Source: Candidatus Latescibacterota bacterium
GTDB lineage: Bacteria > Latescibacterota > UBA2968 > UBA8231
Assembly: GCA_022827165.1 (NCBI GenBank)
Contig: JAJDTN010000445.1
Location: 1-8,134, forward strand
Reading direction: 5' to 3'
Length of the DNA: 8,134 nucleotides
Shown: piece after piece, positions 1 through 6,144 of the stretch
Position numbering within the stretch: the stretch's first letter is position 1
Layout: each line of letters opens with the position of its first letter
The notes under the pieces: model-generated
What the model saw: only the letters and a program-made list of their open reading frames with translations
Databases searched by the model: none
Told to the model about the DNA's origin: nothing
Translations under genes and position numbers: made by a program

Positions 1-674
1 CGGCCGAGGCCGCCCCCGGCCTGGTGCGCGAGATCGCCGCCCGGGGTCACGAGATCGCCACCCACGGGTACGGCCACGGCTTCGTGAGCCGCATGGGCCC
101 GGAGGCGTTCCGCGCCGACCTGGAGCGCTCGCTGGAGGTCCTGGCGGGCCTGGTCCCGGCCCCGGTCCGGGGGTTCCGCGCTCCCTACTTCTCCATCCGG
201 CGCGGGTCGGAGTGGGCCTTCGAGATCCTCCGGGAGTGCGGCCTCCGCTACGACTCCAGCGTCTTCCCGGTGCGCAACTACCGCTACGGCGTCCCGGGGG
301 CGCCGCGCCGGGTCCACGAGACCGGGGCCGGCATCGTCGAGCTGCCGCCTTCCACCTGGCGCCTGGGCGGGGCCAACCTGCCCGTGGCCGGTGGTGCCTA
401 CTTCCGGCTCTACCCCTATATTGTGACCCACTTCGGCCTCGGGCGGATCGCCGCCGAAGGCCACCCGGCGGTGTTCTACCTGCACCCCTGGGAACTCGAT
501 CCGGACCACCCCCGGATCCCTTTGCCGCGCCGCATCGCCTGGACCCACTACCTCAACCTGGGCCGCACGGAAAAACGGTTGCGCCGACTCCTGTCCGACT
601 TCCCCTTCACCACGGCGGCCGAGGTCCTCGCCGCCCGGGGGTGGACGCTGGCGGGGTCACCGGAGACGGGGTGA
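1..674 (+). CDS. XrtA-type polysaccharide deacetylase, 5' truncated by window edge
   Basis: This is the C-terminal 223 residues of a NodB-fold (carbohydrate esterase 4) deacetylase. The first full codon is at base 3 and the stop is TGA at 672-674. Counting from base 3, the HEIATHGYGH segment gives the metal-binding H-x3-H pair (H21, H25). GFRAPYF (57-63) is the next NodB motif, followed by LRYDSSVFP (81-89). The tail has a GGAYFRLYPY segment (130-139) and FYLHPWELD (158-166), which I recognise as the DUF3473-type C-terminus of deacetylases encoded with exosortase A (XrtA/PEP-CTERM) polysaccharide loci. The N-terminal catalytic Asp motif lies outside the window. Members are thought to remove N-acetyl groups from exopolysaccharide, probably at the envelope. 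The stop overlaps the methyltransferase start (GTGA), so the two are probably co-translated. A GTG at 24 is in frame but is not the real start, since family-like sequence continues upstream of it. The family call is firm; the XrtA subtype comes from remembered motifs. Confidence 0.9.
   Translation, partial: AEAAPGLVREIAARGHEIATHGYGHGFVSRMGPEAFRADLERSLEVLAGLVPAPVRGFRAPYFSIRRGSEWAFEILRECGLRYDSSVFPVRNYRYGVPGAPRRVHETGAGIVELPPSTWRLGGANLPVAGGAYFRLYPYIVTHFGLGRIAAEGHPAVFYLHPWELDPDHPRIPLPRRIAWTHYLNLGRTEKRLRRLLSDFPFTTAAEVLAARGWTLAGSPETG
662..665 (+). promoter_or_regulatory. Ribosome binding site for the methyltransferase
   Basis: GGAG lies 5 bases before the GTG at 671, inside the end of the deacetylase gene. 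It supports GTG 671 as the start over the in-frame GTG at 641 and other upstream in-frame starts. Confidence 0.55.
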
Positions 675-1324
675 GTCCCCCCGCCACGGCCGAGGCCGTA
701 CGCCGCCACTTCGACGGCGAGGCGGCGCGCTTCGACGCCATCTACGACACCGACAAGGGAGTGGCCCGGCGTTGCCTGGACGGCCTGTTCCGCGGCGTCG
801 TCCACCAGCGCTTCGCCCTCACCTTCGCCCGCTGCGGCGACGTCACCGGCCAGCGGGTCCTCGACGTGGGCTGCGGCTCCGGCCGCTACTCGGTGGAGTT
901 CGCCCGCCGGGGGGCCCGCGTCACCGGCCTCGACATGGCGGCGGCCATGCTCGACATGGCGCGGGCGGCGGCGGCCGAGGCCCGGGTCGAGGGGCGCTGC
1001 CGGTTCGAGGCGGGGGAGTTCCTGCAGTGGCAGGCGCCCCACGACTTCGAGATCTGCCTCGGCATCGGGTTCTTCGACTACGTGCCCGATCCCGCGCCGG
1101 TCCTGGAGCGCATGCGCGAGCTGACCACGGGCCGCGGCGTCTTCAGCTTTCCCATCCGCTGGCGCCTGCGCACGCCCACCCGCTGGCTGCGGCTCAAGGC
1201 GAAGGGGTGCCCCGTGTTCTTCTACGACCGGCGCCAGGTCGAGGACCTGCTGCGGGCGGCGGGCTGGCGCCACGTGCGGGTCACGACGCTGAGCCGGGAC
1301 TACCTGGTGGAAGGGCGGGCATGA
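671..1324 (+). CDS. Class I SAM-dependent methyltransferase
   Basis: A 217-residue soluble protein with a Rossmann-type methyltransferase core. Motif I is VLDVGCGSG (63-71), the S-adenosylmethionine glycine-rich loop. It is followed by the acidic ribose-binding Asp in VTGLD (D88) and a motif IV-like segment around CLGIGFFDYVPD. The N-terminal VRRHFDGEAARFDAIYD is typical of UbiG/Methyltransf_11/25-like small-molecule methyltransferases. The start is taken as GTG 671: it overlaps the upstream TGA by four bases, has GGAG 5 bases upstream, and gives a normal-length protein. The same frame is open back to 212, but that stretch lies inside the deacetylase and reads as Pro/Arg-rich shadow sequence. 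The stop TGA overlaps the ATG of the epimerase (ATGA). Its position between a polysaccharide deacetylase and a sugar-nucleotide enzyme suggests methylation of a sugar or glycan precursor. That is inference; the substrate cannot be read from sequence. Confidence 0.9.
   Translation: MSPPATAEAVRRHFDGEAARFDAIYDTDKGVARRCLDGLFRGVVHQRFALTFARCGDVTGQRVLDVGCGSGRYSVEFARRGARVTGLDMAAAMLDMARAAAAEARVEGRCRFEAGEFLQWQAPHDFEICLGIGFFDYVPDPAPVLERMRELTTGRGVFSFPIRWRLRTPTRWLRLKAKGCPVFFYDRRQVEDLLRAAGWRHVRVTTLSRDYLVEGRA
1309..1315 (+). promoter_or_regulatory. Ribosome binding site for the epimerase
   Basis: GGAAGGG lies 5 bases before ATG 1321, within the last codons of the methyltransferase. With the ATGA stop/start overlap, it points to coupled translation and fixes the epimerase start. 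Confidence 0.6.
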
Positions 1325-2286
1325 AGGTCCTGATCACCGGCGGGGCGGGCTTCATCGGCTCCCACCTGGCCGAGCGCCACCTGGCCATGGGCGACGAGGT
1401 GTCGATCATCGACAACCTCTCCACCAGCCTCATCGAGAACATCCAGCACCTGCAGGAGCACCCGCGCTGCACCTGCCGCATCGACGACATCCTCAACGCC
1501 GGCGTGATGCGCGCCCTCGTGGAGGAGTGCGAGCTGATCTACCACCTGGCGGCGGCGGTGGGGGTGGAGTACGTGCTCGAGAACCCGCTGCAGACGCTGA
1601 GCACCAACATCCGCGGCACCGAGATCCTCCTGGAGCTGGCCAACGAGCGCAAGAAGCGCGTCGTCCTGGCCTCGACCTCCGAGATCTACGGCAAGAAGAA
1701 CGGCCACGTGCCCTTCAAGGAGGACAGCGACCGCATCCTCGGGCCGACGACGGTGCTGCGCTGGAGCTACTCCACCACCAAGGCCGTGGACGAGCTGCTG
1801 GCCCTGGCCTACTGGCGCGAGAAGCGCCTGCCCACGGTGATCGTGCGGCCCTTCAACGTCATCGGCCCGCGCCAGACCGGGCGCTACGGCATGGTGGTGC
1901 CGCGTTTCATCAAGCAGGCCATGCTGGGGGACCCGATCACCGTCTACGACAACGGCGAGCAGCGCCGCTGCTTCACCTACATCGACGACGCCGTCGACGG
2001 CCTCGTGGCCATGGCCGCCAGCGACCGCGTGGTGGGGGAAGTCCTCAACCTCGGGTCCAACTACGAGAGCAGCATCCGCGACCTGGCGGACAAGATCAAG
2101 GAGCTCACCGGCTCCAACTCCGAGATCGCCTTCATCCCCTACGACCAGACGCGCCGCAGCGGCCTCTACGAGGACCTCGAGTACCGCGCCCCCGACCTGC
2201 GCAAGATCCGCGACCTCATCGGCTACGACCCCAAGGTCGATCTCGACGAGGCCCTGCGCCGGATCATCGAGGACTTCAAGAGGTAG
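1321..2286 (+). CDS. NAD-dependent epimerase/dehydratase (sugar-nucleotide, extended SDR)
   Basis: A 321-residue extended short-chain dehydrogenase of normal length. TGGAGFIG (6-13) is the NAD-binding glycine motif, and D31 at the end of strand 2 (IIDN) is the acidic residue that favours NAD over NADP. HLAA (75-78) is the usual post-strand-4 motif. The catalytic set is visible: Ser/Thr in ASTSEIYG (117-124) and YSTTK (Y150, K154). RPFNVIGPRQ (176-185) and CFTYIDDAV (217-225) are the substrate-side motifs of UDP-glucose 4-epimerase, UDP-glucuronate decarboxylase and GDP-mannose dehydratase relatives. It acts in the cytosol on an NDP-hexose, but the motifs do not decide which reaction. The closest flavour is UDP-glucose 4-epimerase or UDP-glucuronate decarboxylase-like. 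It is the last gene of the coupled three-gene set and is followed by a GC-rich hairpin and a convergent gene. A longer open frame back to 772 is an artefact, because residue 1 here is the standard N-terminus of the fold. Confidence 0.93.
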   Translation: MKVLITGGAGFIGSHLAERHLAMGDEVSIIDNLSTSLIENIQHLQEHPRCTCRIDDILNAGVMRALVEECELIYHLAAAVGVEYVLENPLQTLSTNIRGTEILLELANERKKRVVLASTSEIYGKKNGHVPFKEDSDRILGPTTVLRWSYSTTKAVDELLALAYWREKRLPTVIVRPFNVIGPRQTGRYGMVVPRFIKQAMLGDPITVYDNGEQRRCFTYIDDAVDGLVAMAASDRVVGEVLNLGSNYESSIRDLADKIKELTGSNSEIAFIPYDQTRRSGLYEDLEYRAPDLRKIRDLIGYDPKVDLDEALRRIIEDFKR

Positions 2287-2293
2287 TGCGGGC

Positions 2294-2307
2294 GCCGGCG
2301 GGCCGGC
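2294..2307. terminator. Possible GC-rich hairpin between convergent genes
   Basis: GCCGG, a CGGG loop and CCGGC can form a 5-bp all-GC stem in the 21-base gap between the epimerase stop and the sixA stop. There is no T tract on either side, so it is at best a weak bidirectional transcript end. Such short inverted repeats also arise by chance at this GC content. Confidence 0.25.
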
Positions 2308-2805
2308 TCACCAGCCGAGGCTCCGCAGCAGCCGGGGCGTGACCAGCCACTGCAACGCTCCCTCGTCCAACGGACCCTCCCAGCGGGGCACATCCAGGTC
2401 GACGCGGGCCACGGCCGCCGTGGGCAGGCGCACCCGGGCCCCGGTGAGCCGGGCGATCCACTGCTCCAGGCCGGGGTTGTGGGCGATGACCAGGGCCGTG
2501 CCGGCCTTTCCCGCGGTGGCGGCCAGCACCTCGGAGAGGGCCTCCGGGCCGGCCATGTACAGGCGGCCGTCGAGGACCAGCTGCGGGCCCTCCTCCAGCT
2601 CCTCCACCAGGCGCACCGCCGTCTCCTGGGCGCGCACCGCGGCCGAGGCCAGCACCAGGTCGGGCGGCTCGGCGCAGGCCTCCAGGAACTCGGCGACGCG
2701 GGGCACATCCTTGCGGCCGCGCTTGTTCAGGGGGCGGTCGAAGTCCGCCCGGTCCGGGCGCGACCAGTCCGACTTTGCGTGACGCATGACGAGGAGTCTC
2801 TTCAC
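2308..2805 (-). CDS. sixA: SixA-type histidine phosphatase
   Basis: A 165-residue protein of the histidine phosphatase (phosphoglycerate mutase-like) superfamily, in the short SixA group. RHA at residues 8-10 carries the nucleophile H9. ASAAVRAQET (53-62) carries the second phosphate-binding Arg (R58). IAHNPG (107-112) carries the second catalytic His (H109). In characterised members the enzyme removes phosphate from phosphohistidine on signalling or PTS proteins. I take GTG 2805 as the start: GGGAGGG at 2813-2819 is then 7 bases away, and the product begins V/M-K-R-L-L-V-M-R-H as family members do. ATG 2811, two codons earlier, would leave only one base after the Shine-Dalgarno. The frame remains open to 2862 but would overlap the divergent mutase gene. 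It is convergent with the epimerase and divergent from the mutase. A role in controlling the glycan genes is possible but unsupported. Confidence 0.9.
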   Translation of the reverse strand: MKRLLVMRHAKSDWSRPDRADFDRPLNKRGRKDVPRVAEFLEACAEPPDLVLASAAVRAQETAVRLVEELEEGPQLVLDGRLYMAGPEALSEVLAATAGKAGTALVIAHNPGLEQWIARLTGARVRLPTAAVARVDLDVPRWEGPLDEGALQWLVTPRLLRSLGW

Positions 2806-2830
2806 TCTCATTCCCTCCCGGCGGTAAACT
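2801..2830 (+). promoter_or_regulatory. Weak candidate sigma70-like promoter for the mutase gene
   Basis: TTCACT (2801-2806), an 18-base spacer and TAAACT (2825-2830) each match 4 of 6 bases of the -35 and -10 consensus. TAAACT is the only AT-rich patch near the mutase ATG at 2837. Transcription would begin about at the start codon, giving a leaderless or near-leaderless mRNA, which fits the absence of a well-placed Shine-Dalgarno. The -35 part would lie inside sixA. Low confidence, as no experiment or homologue comparison supports it. Confidence 0.3.
2813..2819 (-). promoter_or_regulatory. Strong Shine-Dalgarno deciding the sixA start
   Basis: Read on the minus strand, GGGAGGG is followed by A-ATG-AGA-GTG. 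It is 1 base from the ATG at 2811 and 7 bases from the GTG at 2805. Normal spacing therefore selects GTG, giving a protein two residues shorter than an ATG-based call. Confidence 0.6.
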
Positions 2831-2836
2831 AACGGC

Positions 2837-4177
2837 ATGCGCGTCGATCCCTCCATCTTCAAGGCCTACGACATCCGCGGCCTCTACCCCTCCCAGCTCG
2901 ACGAGTCCACGGCGCTGGCCGTGGGCCGCGCCTTCGCCACCCTGCTGCAGCCGCGGCAGGTCGTGGTGGGCCGCGACATGCGCCTGTCGAGCCCGGCCGT
3001 CTGCGCCTCTCTCGTGGAGGGCCTCACGCTCCAGGGAGTGGACATCCTCGACCTCGGCATGGTCAGCACCGACCAGTACTACCACGCCTGCGCCACCCGC
3101 GGGCGTCCGGGGATCATGGTCACCGCCTCCCACAACCCGCCCGACTACTGCGGCTTCAAGATGGTGCGCGAGATGCCCTTCCTGCTGTCGGGGGACGAGG
3201 GCATCCAGGACCTGCGGCGGCTCATCGAGGCCGGGGACTGGCGCCGGGCGCCGGGCGCCGGCCGCGTCGAGAGCCTCGATCTGGGCGAGGGCTTCGTCGA
3301 CAAGGTCCTGTCTCTCGTGGAGGTCGACCGCCTGCGGCCGCTGAAGATCGTCGCCGACACCGGCAACGGCATGGTCGGCCCCATCCTCGAGCGGATCTAC
3401 GGCCGTCTGCCGGTGGAGCTGACGGGGATGTACCTCGACCCCGACGGCTCCCTGCCCAACCACGGCCTCGACCCCATGCAGGAGGAGAACCGCGCCGAGC
3501 TGCAGCGCCGGGTGGTGGCCGAGGGCGCCGACGCGGGTTTCGCCTTCGACGGCGACGGCGACCGGTTCTTCGCCATCGACGACCGCGGCCGCTTCGTCCC
3601 CGGCGACTTCCTCACGGCGCTGATGGGCGCCTGGCTGCTGCGCCGCGAGGGCGGCGGCACCATCGTTTACGATGTCCGCTGTTCGTGGGCGGTGCGCGAC
3701 GAGATCCGGGCCGCCGGGGGCGAGGCCCGCCAGGAGCGCGTGGGCCACTCCTTCCTCAAGCCGCGGCTGCTGCGCGAGGGCGGCGTCTTCGCCGGCGAGC
3801 TGTCCGGCCACTACTACTTCCGCGACTTCTACGGCGCCGACTCCGGCATCGTGCCGTCCCTGGTCCTGATGCAGATGATGTCGGAGAGCGGCCGCTCCCT
3901 GTCGCAACTGCTCTCGCCCCTGGAGTCGCGCTACTTCCTCTCGGGGGAGATCAACTCCCGCGTGGACGATCCCGCCGCCATGCTCGAAGAGCTGGCCCGG
4001 CGCTACGCCGACGGCCGCATCGAGCGCCTCGACGGCGTCTCCGTGAGCTACGACGACTGGCACTTCAACGTGCGCGCCTCCAACACCGAGCCCCTGCTGC
4101 GCCTCAACCTCGAGGCGCTGACGCAGCGGCGGATGGAGGAGAAGCGCGACGAGGTGCTCGCCGTGATCCGCGCCTGA
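2837..4177 (+). CDS. Phosphomannomutase/phosphoglucomutase
   Basis: A 446-residue alpha-D-phosphohexomutase, full length for the bacterial PMM/PGM (AlgC/ManB-like) group. It interconverts hexose-6-phosphate and hexose-1-phosphate (mannose and/or glucose) in the cytosol, feeding GDP-mannose and UDP-glucose synthesis. All four signature sites are visible: TASHNP (96-101) with phosphoserine S98; the metal loop FDGDGDR (237-243) with D238, D240 and D242; the sugar-recognition loop GELSGHYYF (320-328); and the phosphate-binding RASNTEPLLRL (413-423). The N-terminus IFKAYDIRGLYP is standard, which supports ATG 2837. There is no good Shine-Dalgarno; GGCGG at 2820-2824 is weak and 12 bases away, so a leaderless transcript is plausible. 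The gene is divergent from sixA across 31 bases and ends 15 bases from the stop of the convergent membrane-protein gene. It fits the glycan theme of the plus-strand operon, but is separated from it by sixA. PMM versus PGM preference cannot be judged from motifs. Confidence 0.94.
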   Translation: MRVDPSIFKAYDIRGLYPSQLDESTALAVGRAFATLLQPRQVVVGRDMRLSSPAVCASLVEGLTLQGVDILDLGMVSTDQYYHACATRGRPGIMVTASHNPPDYCGFKMVREMPFLLSGDEGIQDLRRLIEAGDWRRAPGAGRVESLDLGEGFVDKVLSLVEVDRLRPLKIVADTGNGMVGPILERIYGRLPVELTGMYLDPDGSLPNHGLDPMQEENRAELQRRVVAEGADAGFAFDGDGDRFFAIDDRGRFVPGDFLTALMGAWLLRREGGGTIVYDVRCSWAVRDEIRAAGGEARQERVGHSFLKPRLLREGGVFAGELSGHYYFRDFYGADSGIVPSLVLMQMMSESGRSLSQLLSPLESRYFLSGEINSRVDDPAAMLEELARRYADGRIERLDGVSVSYDDWHFNVRASNTEPLLRLNLEALTQRRMEEKRDEVLAVIRA

Positions 4178-4192
4178 CCCGGCCCACCCCGG

Positions 4193-6103
4193 TCAGTAGA
4201 ACACGGGGATGACGTTGCCCACCGTGCCGGTGAAGCCGTCCACGATCAGCCACAGGCCGGCGACCACCAGCTGCCCCAGGATCAGCCCCACGAAGAACGG
4301 CTTGGTGCGCTCGTAGGTCCGGGCCCCGCAGAACCGCAGCACGGCGCGCTTGATCACCCAGGCGAGGAAGATGGAGGACCACAGCACCCCCATGGTCCAG
4401 CCCGGGGCGACGGCGAACCCGAGGGGGTGCAGGGGCCAGCCGGCGAAGTGATGGCGGGCGACCATGAGGCCGGCCATGACCGCGGCCCCGCCGAGCATCC
4501 ACGCGAGGCCGGTGAGGCTCGGCCCGGCGGGGTTGTCGATCTGGTACATGGCCTGCTCCCCGGGGTAGCGGGGGAAGGAGCCGAAGAACTGGCCGTGCAG
4601 GTTCAGGCCGCCGTGGTCGTAGGCCAGCCTCAGGGTGAACCAGATCGACACGGCCAGGGTGACCAGCATGGCCAGGGCGATGGCGGCCAGCAGCCGCCGC
4701 CGGTTGCCGGAGGTCTCGCTGCCCAGGCGCAGACCGTTGGCCAGGGGCGCCATCATGAAGACCAGCAGCTCCCCGCACCACACCAGGCTGTGGCCGGTCG
4801 CCAGCAGGCCGGCGGGACCGAGGGCCGGCCCCCCCACGGTGGCGACCACGAAGCCGGCCGGCACCATACCCGGCGAGATCGTGGGGATGCCCCCTTCGGC
4901 CACGGCCCGGGTCAGCCCGGTGAAGATCACCAGGGCCGACAGCACCAGGATCGGCGCCGCCCACCCCGGCATCCCCGCCCGCCACAGCCACACGGTCATG
5001 CCCCCCAGGCCGGCGGCGCCGCCGATGACGGCCCAGCGGAAGGGGAGGATCTCGCCGCCGTCGTCGATCGAGGCATCCCCCCGGACCGCCTTGCGCCACA
5101 CCGCCCGCAGGTGTCCGCGGGCGTACCAGAGCCCGGCGCCGATGAACACGATCAGGGCCCCCATCGACTGGTGTCCGAGGACCGGCTCCGTCCAGTAGCC
5201 CTGGCCGAGATGGGTCGTGTCGATGCCCACCATGTGCAGCACCTTCCTCTGCACCGCGGTGAGCAGGTAGAAGAACCAGAGGCTGAAGGCGATGCTGGTG
5301 TTGATGAAGTACGCGAAGCCGAGCATCAGGAAGTTCACGCCGATCCGCACCGGCACCCCCGGAAGCAGGTCGACGCTGGTCGCCAGGCGGGGCACGGGAA
5401 CCTCGGGCAGGTAGTGCTGCAGGCCCTGCAGGCCGCCGACGGCCATGGGCACGGCGAAGCCGACCCACAGGCTCAGCCGCCGGAAGACGTCGGGCAGGAT
5501 GGCGCCGCGCTCCTGGCGGAACAGGGCCAGCGGCACCTGGGCCATGGGGAAGGGCAGGCGCTCGTGCTCCACCCACTGGCGCCGCAGGACGGCCATGACG
5601 CAGACCAGGGTCAGGTAGAAGGCGGCGTAGAAGGCCAGCCACCCGAGCAACGGCGGGATCCAGCTCGCCCAGGGGACCGCCATCCCGCCCTCGTAGAGCC
5701 CCTGCACCGCCTCGGGATCGCCCATGAGCGTCCACTCCGCCAGGTACGGATGGAGCTGCTCGGCCCACCGGTTCTCGGGGGAGGCGTAGTAGTAGATCCC
5801 CGTGATCATGGGCAGGATCATGCCCGTCACCCCCCGCGTGGGGATCGCCGCGGCCACCATCATCATCACCGTGGCCGTGATCAGCTCCCCACGGGTGAAC
5901 CCCCAGGAGCGGCGGCAGCACCTGAGCAGGACGTGGGCGGCCATGACCAGGAAGAGCAGGAAGAAGGCCGCCGGCGTGCTCGAGGACATCCCCATGGGCG
6001 TCCCCCGCAGGAGCATGGTCGTGTACGGGGCCCCGACGCCGATGACGGCGCACAGGAGGCAGCCGACGGCGATCCCCCGCAGGGTGACGGCGGACTCGGG
6101 GCC
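4193..6103 (-). repeat. Direct repeat unit 1 (coding tandem duplication)
   Basis: This segment matches 6145-8055 at a constant offset of 1952 bases with no indels, covering residue 13 to the stop of the downstream paralogue. Homology stops at the gene edges: the first 12 residues and the bases after the stop do not match the other unit. Confidence 0.85.
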
Positions 6104-6139
6104 GGCGGGAGCGCGGGTGAGGCCGCGCTCGTGGTTCAT
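4193..6139 (-). CDS. Polytopic membrane protein, OPT-like (DUF6785/DUF6784 type), downstream paralogue
   Basis: A 648-residue integral membrane protein with about 16 hydrophobic segments by eye (the first near 22-43, the last near 615-635). This is the count expected of oligopeptide-transporter (OPT)-like proteins. I recognise it from memory as the DUF6785 (body) plus DUF6784 (C-terminal) type; no substrate is known to me. Landmarks are C-L-L-C (27-30), R-C-C (73-75), FTRGELIT (81-88), FINTSIAFSLWFFYLL (278-293), AEGGIPTISP (414-423), NGLRLGSE (468-475) and the terminal GTVGNVIPVFY. ATG 6139 is chosen because it lies 5 bases after the stop of the upstream paralogue and gives an N-terminus (MNHERG) resembling that copy. 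No Shine-Dalgarno precedes it, so re-initiation from the upstream gene is likely. Cytoplasmic-membrane location and a transport role are inference. Frames reading through both genes are shadows. Confidence 0.85.
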   Translation of the reverse strand: MNHERGLTRAPAGPESAVTLRGIAVGCLLCAVIGVGAPYTTMLLRGTPMGMSSSTPAAFFLLFLVMAAHVLLRCCRRSWGFTRGELITATVMMMVAAAIPTRGVTGMILPMITGIYYYASPENRWAEQLHPYLAEWTLMGDPEAVQGLYEGGMAVPWASWIPPLLGWLAFYAAFYLTLVCVMAVLRRQWVEHERLPFPMAQVPLALFRQERGAILPDVFRRLSLWVGFAVPMAVGGLQGLQHYLPEVPVPRLATSVDLLPGVPVRIGVNFLMLGFAYFINTSIAFSLWFFYLLTAVQRKVLHMVGIDTTHLGQGYWTEPVLGHQSMGALIVFIGAGLWYARGHLRAVWRKAVRGDASIDDGGEILPFRWAVIGGAAGLGGMTVWLWRAGMPGWAAPILVLSALVIFTGLTRAVAEGGIPTISPGMVPAGFVVATVGGPALGPAGLLATGHSLVWCGELLVFMMAPLANGLRLGSETSGNRRRLLAAIALAMLVTLAVSIWFTLRLAYDHGGLNLHGQFFGSFPRYPGEQAMYQIDNPAGPSLTGLAWMLGGAAVMAGLMVARHHFAGWPLHPLGFAVAPGWTMGVLWSSIFLAWVIKRAVLRFCGARTYERTKPFFVGLILGQLVVAGLWLIVDGFTGTVGNVIPVFY

Positions 6140-6144
6140 CTGAT

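Noticed and set aside
548..1273. A 241-codon minus-strand open frame across the methyltransferase
   Set aside because: Shadow of a gene with clear SAM-binding motifs; no motif of its own.
772..1320. N-terminal extension of the epimerase by 183 codons
   Set aside because: It lies in a shadow frame of the methyltransferase. The epimerase fold begins exactly at ATG 1321, with a Shine-Dalgarno.
2276..4063. A 595-codon minus-strand open frame antisense to the mutase and sixA
   Set aside because: It runs across two well-supported genes and has low-complexity composition and no domain.
4178..4192. Possible terminator between the convergent mutase and membrane-protein genes
   Set aside because: Only 15 bases with a CCGG...CCGG match. 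The stem is too short and there is no T tract.
4104..6053. A 649-codon open frame overlapping the downstream membrane-protein gene on the same strand
   Set aside because: It is the same shifted-frame artefact seen in the paralogue. The duplicated copies share the shadow frame only because they share sequence.
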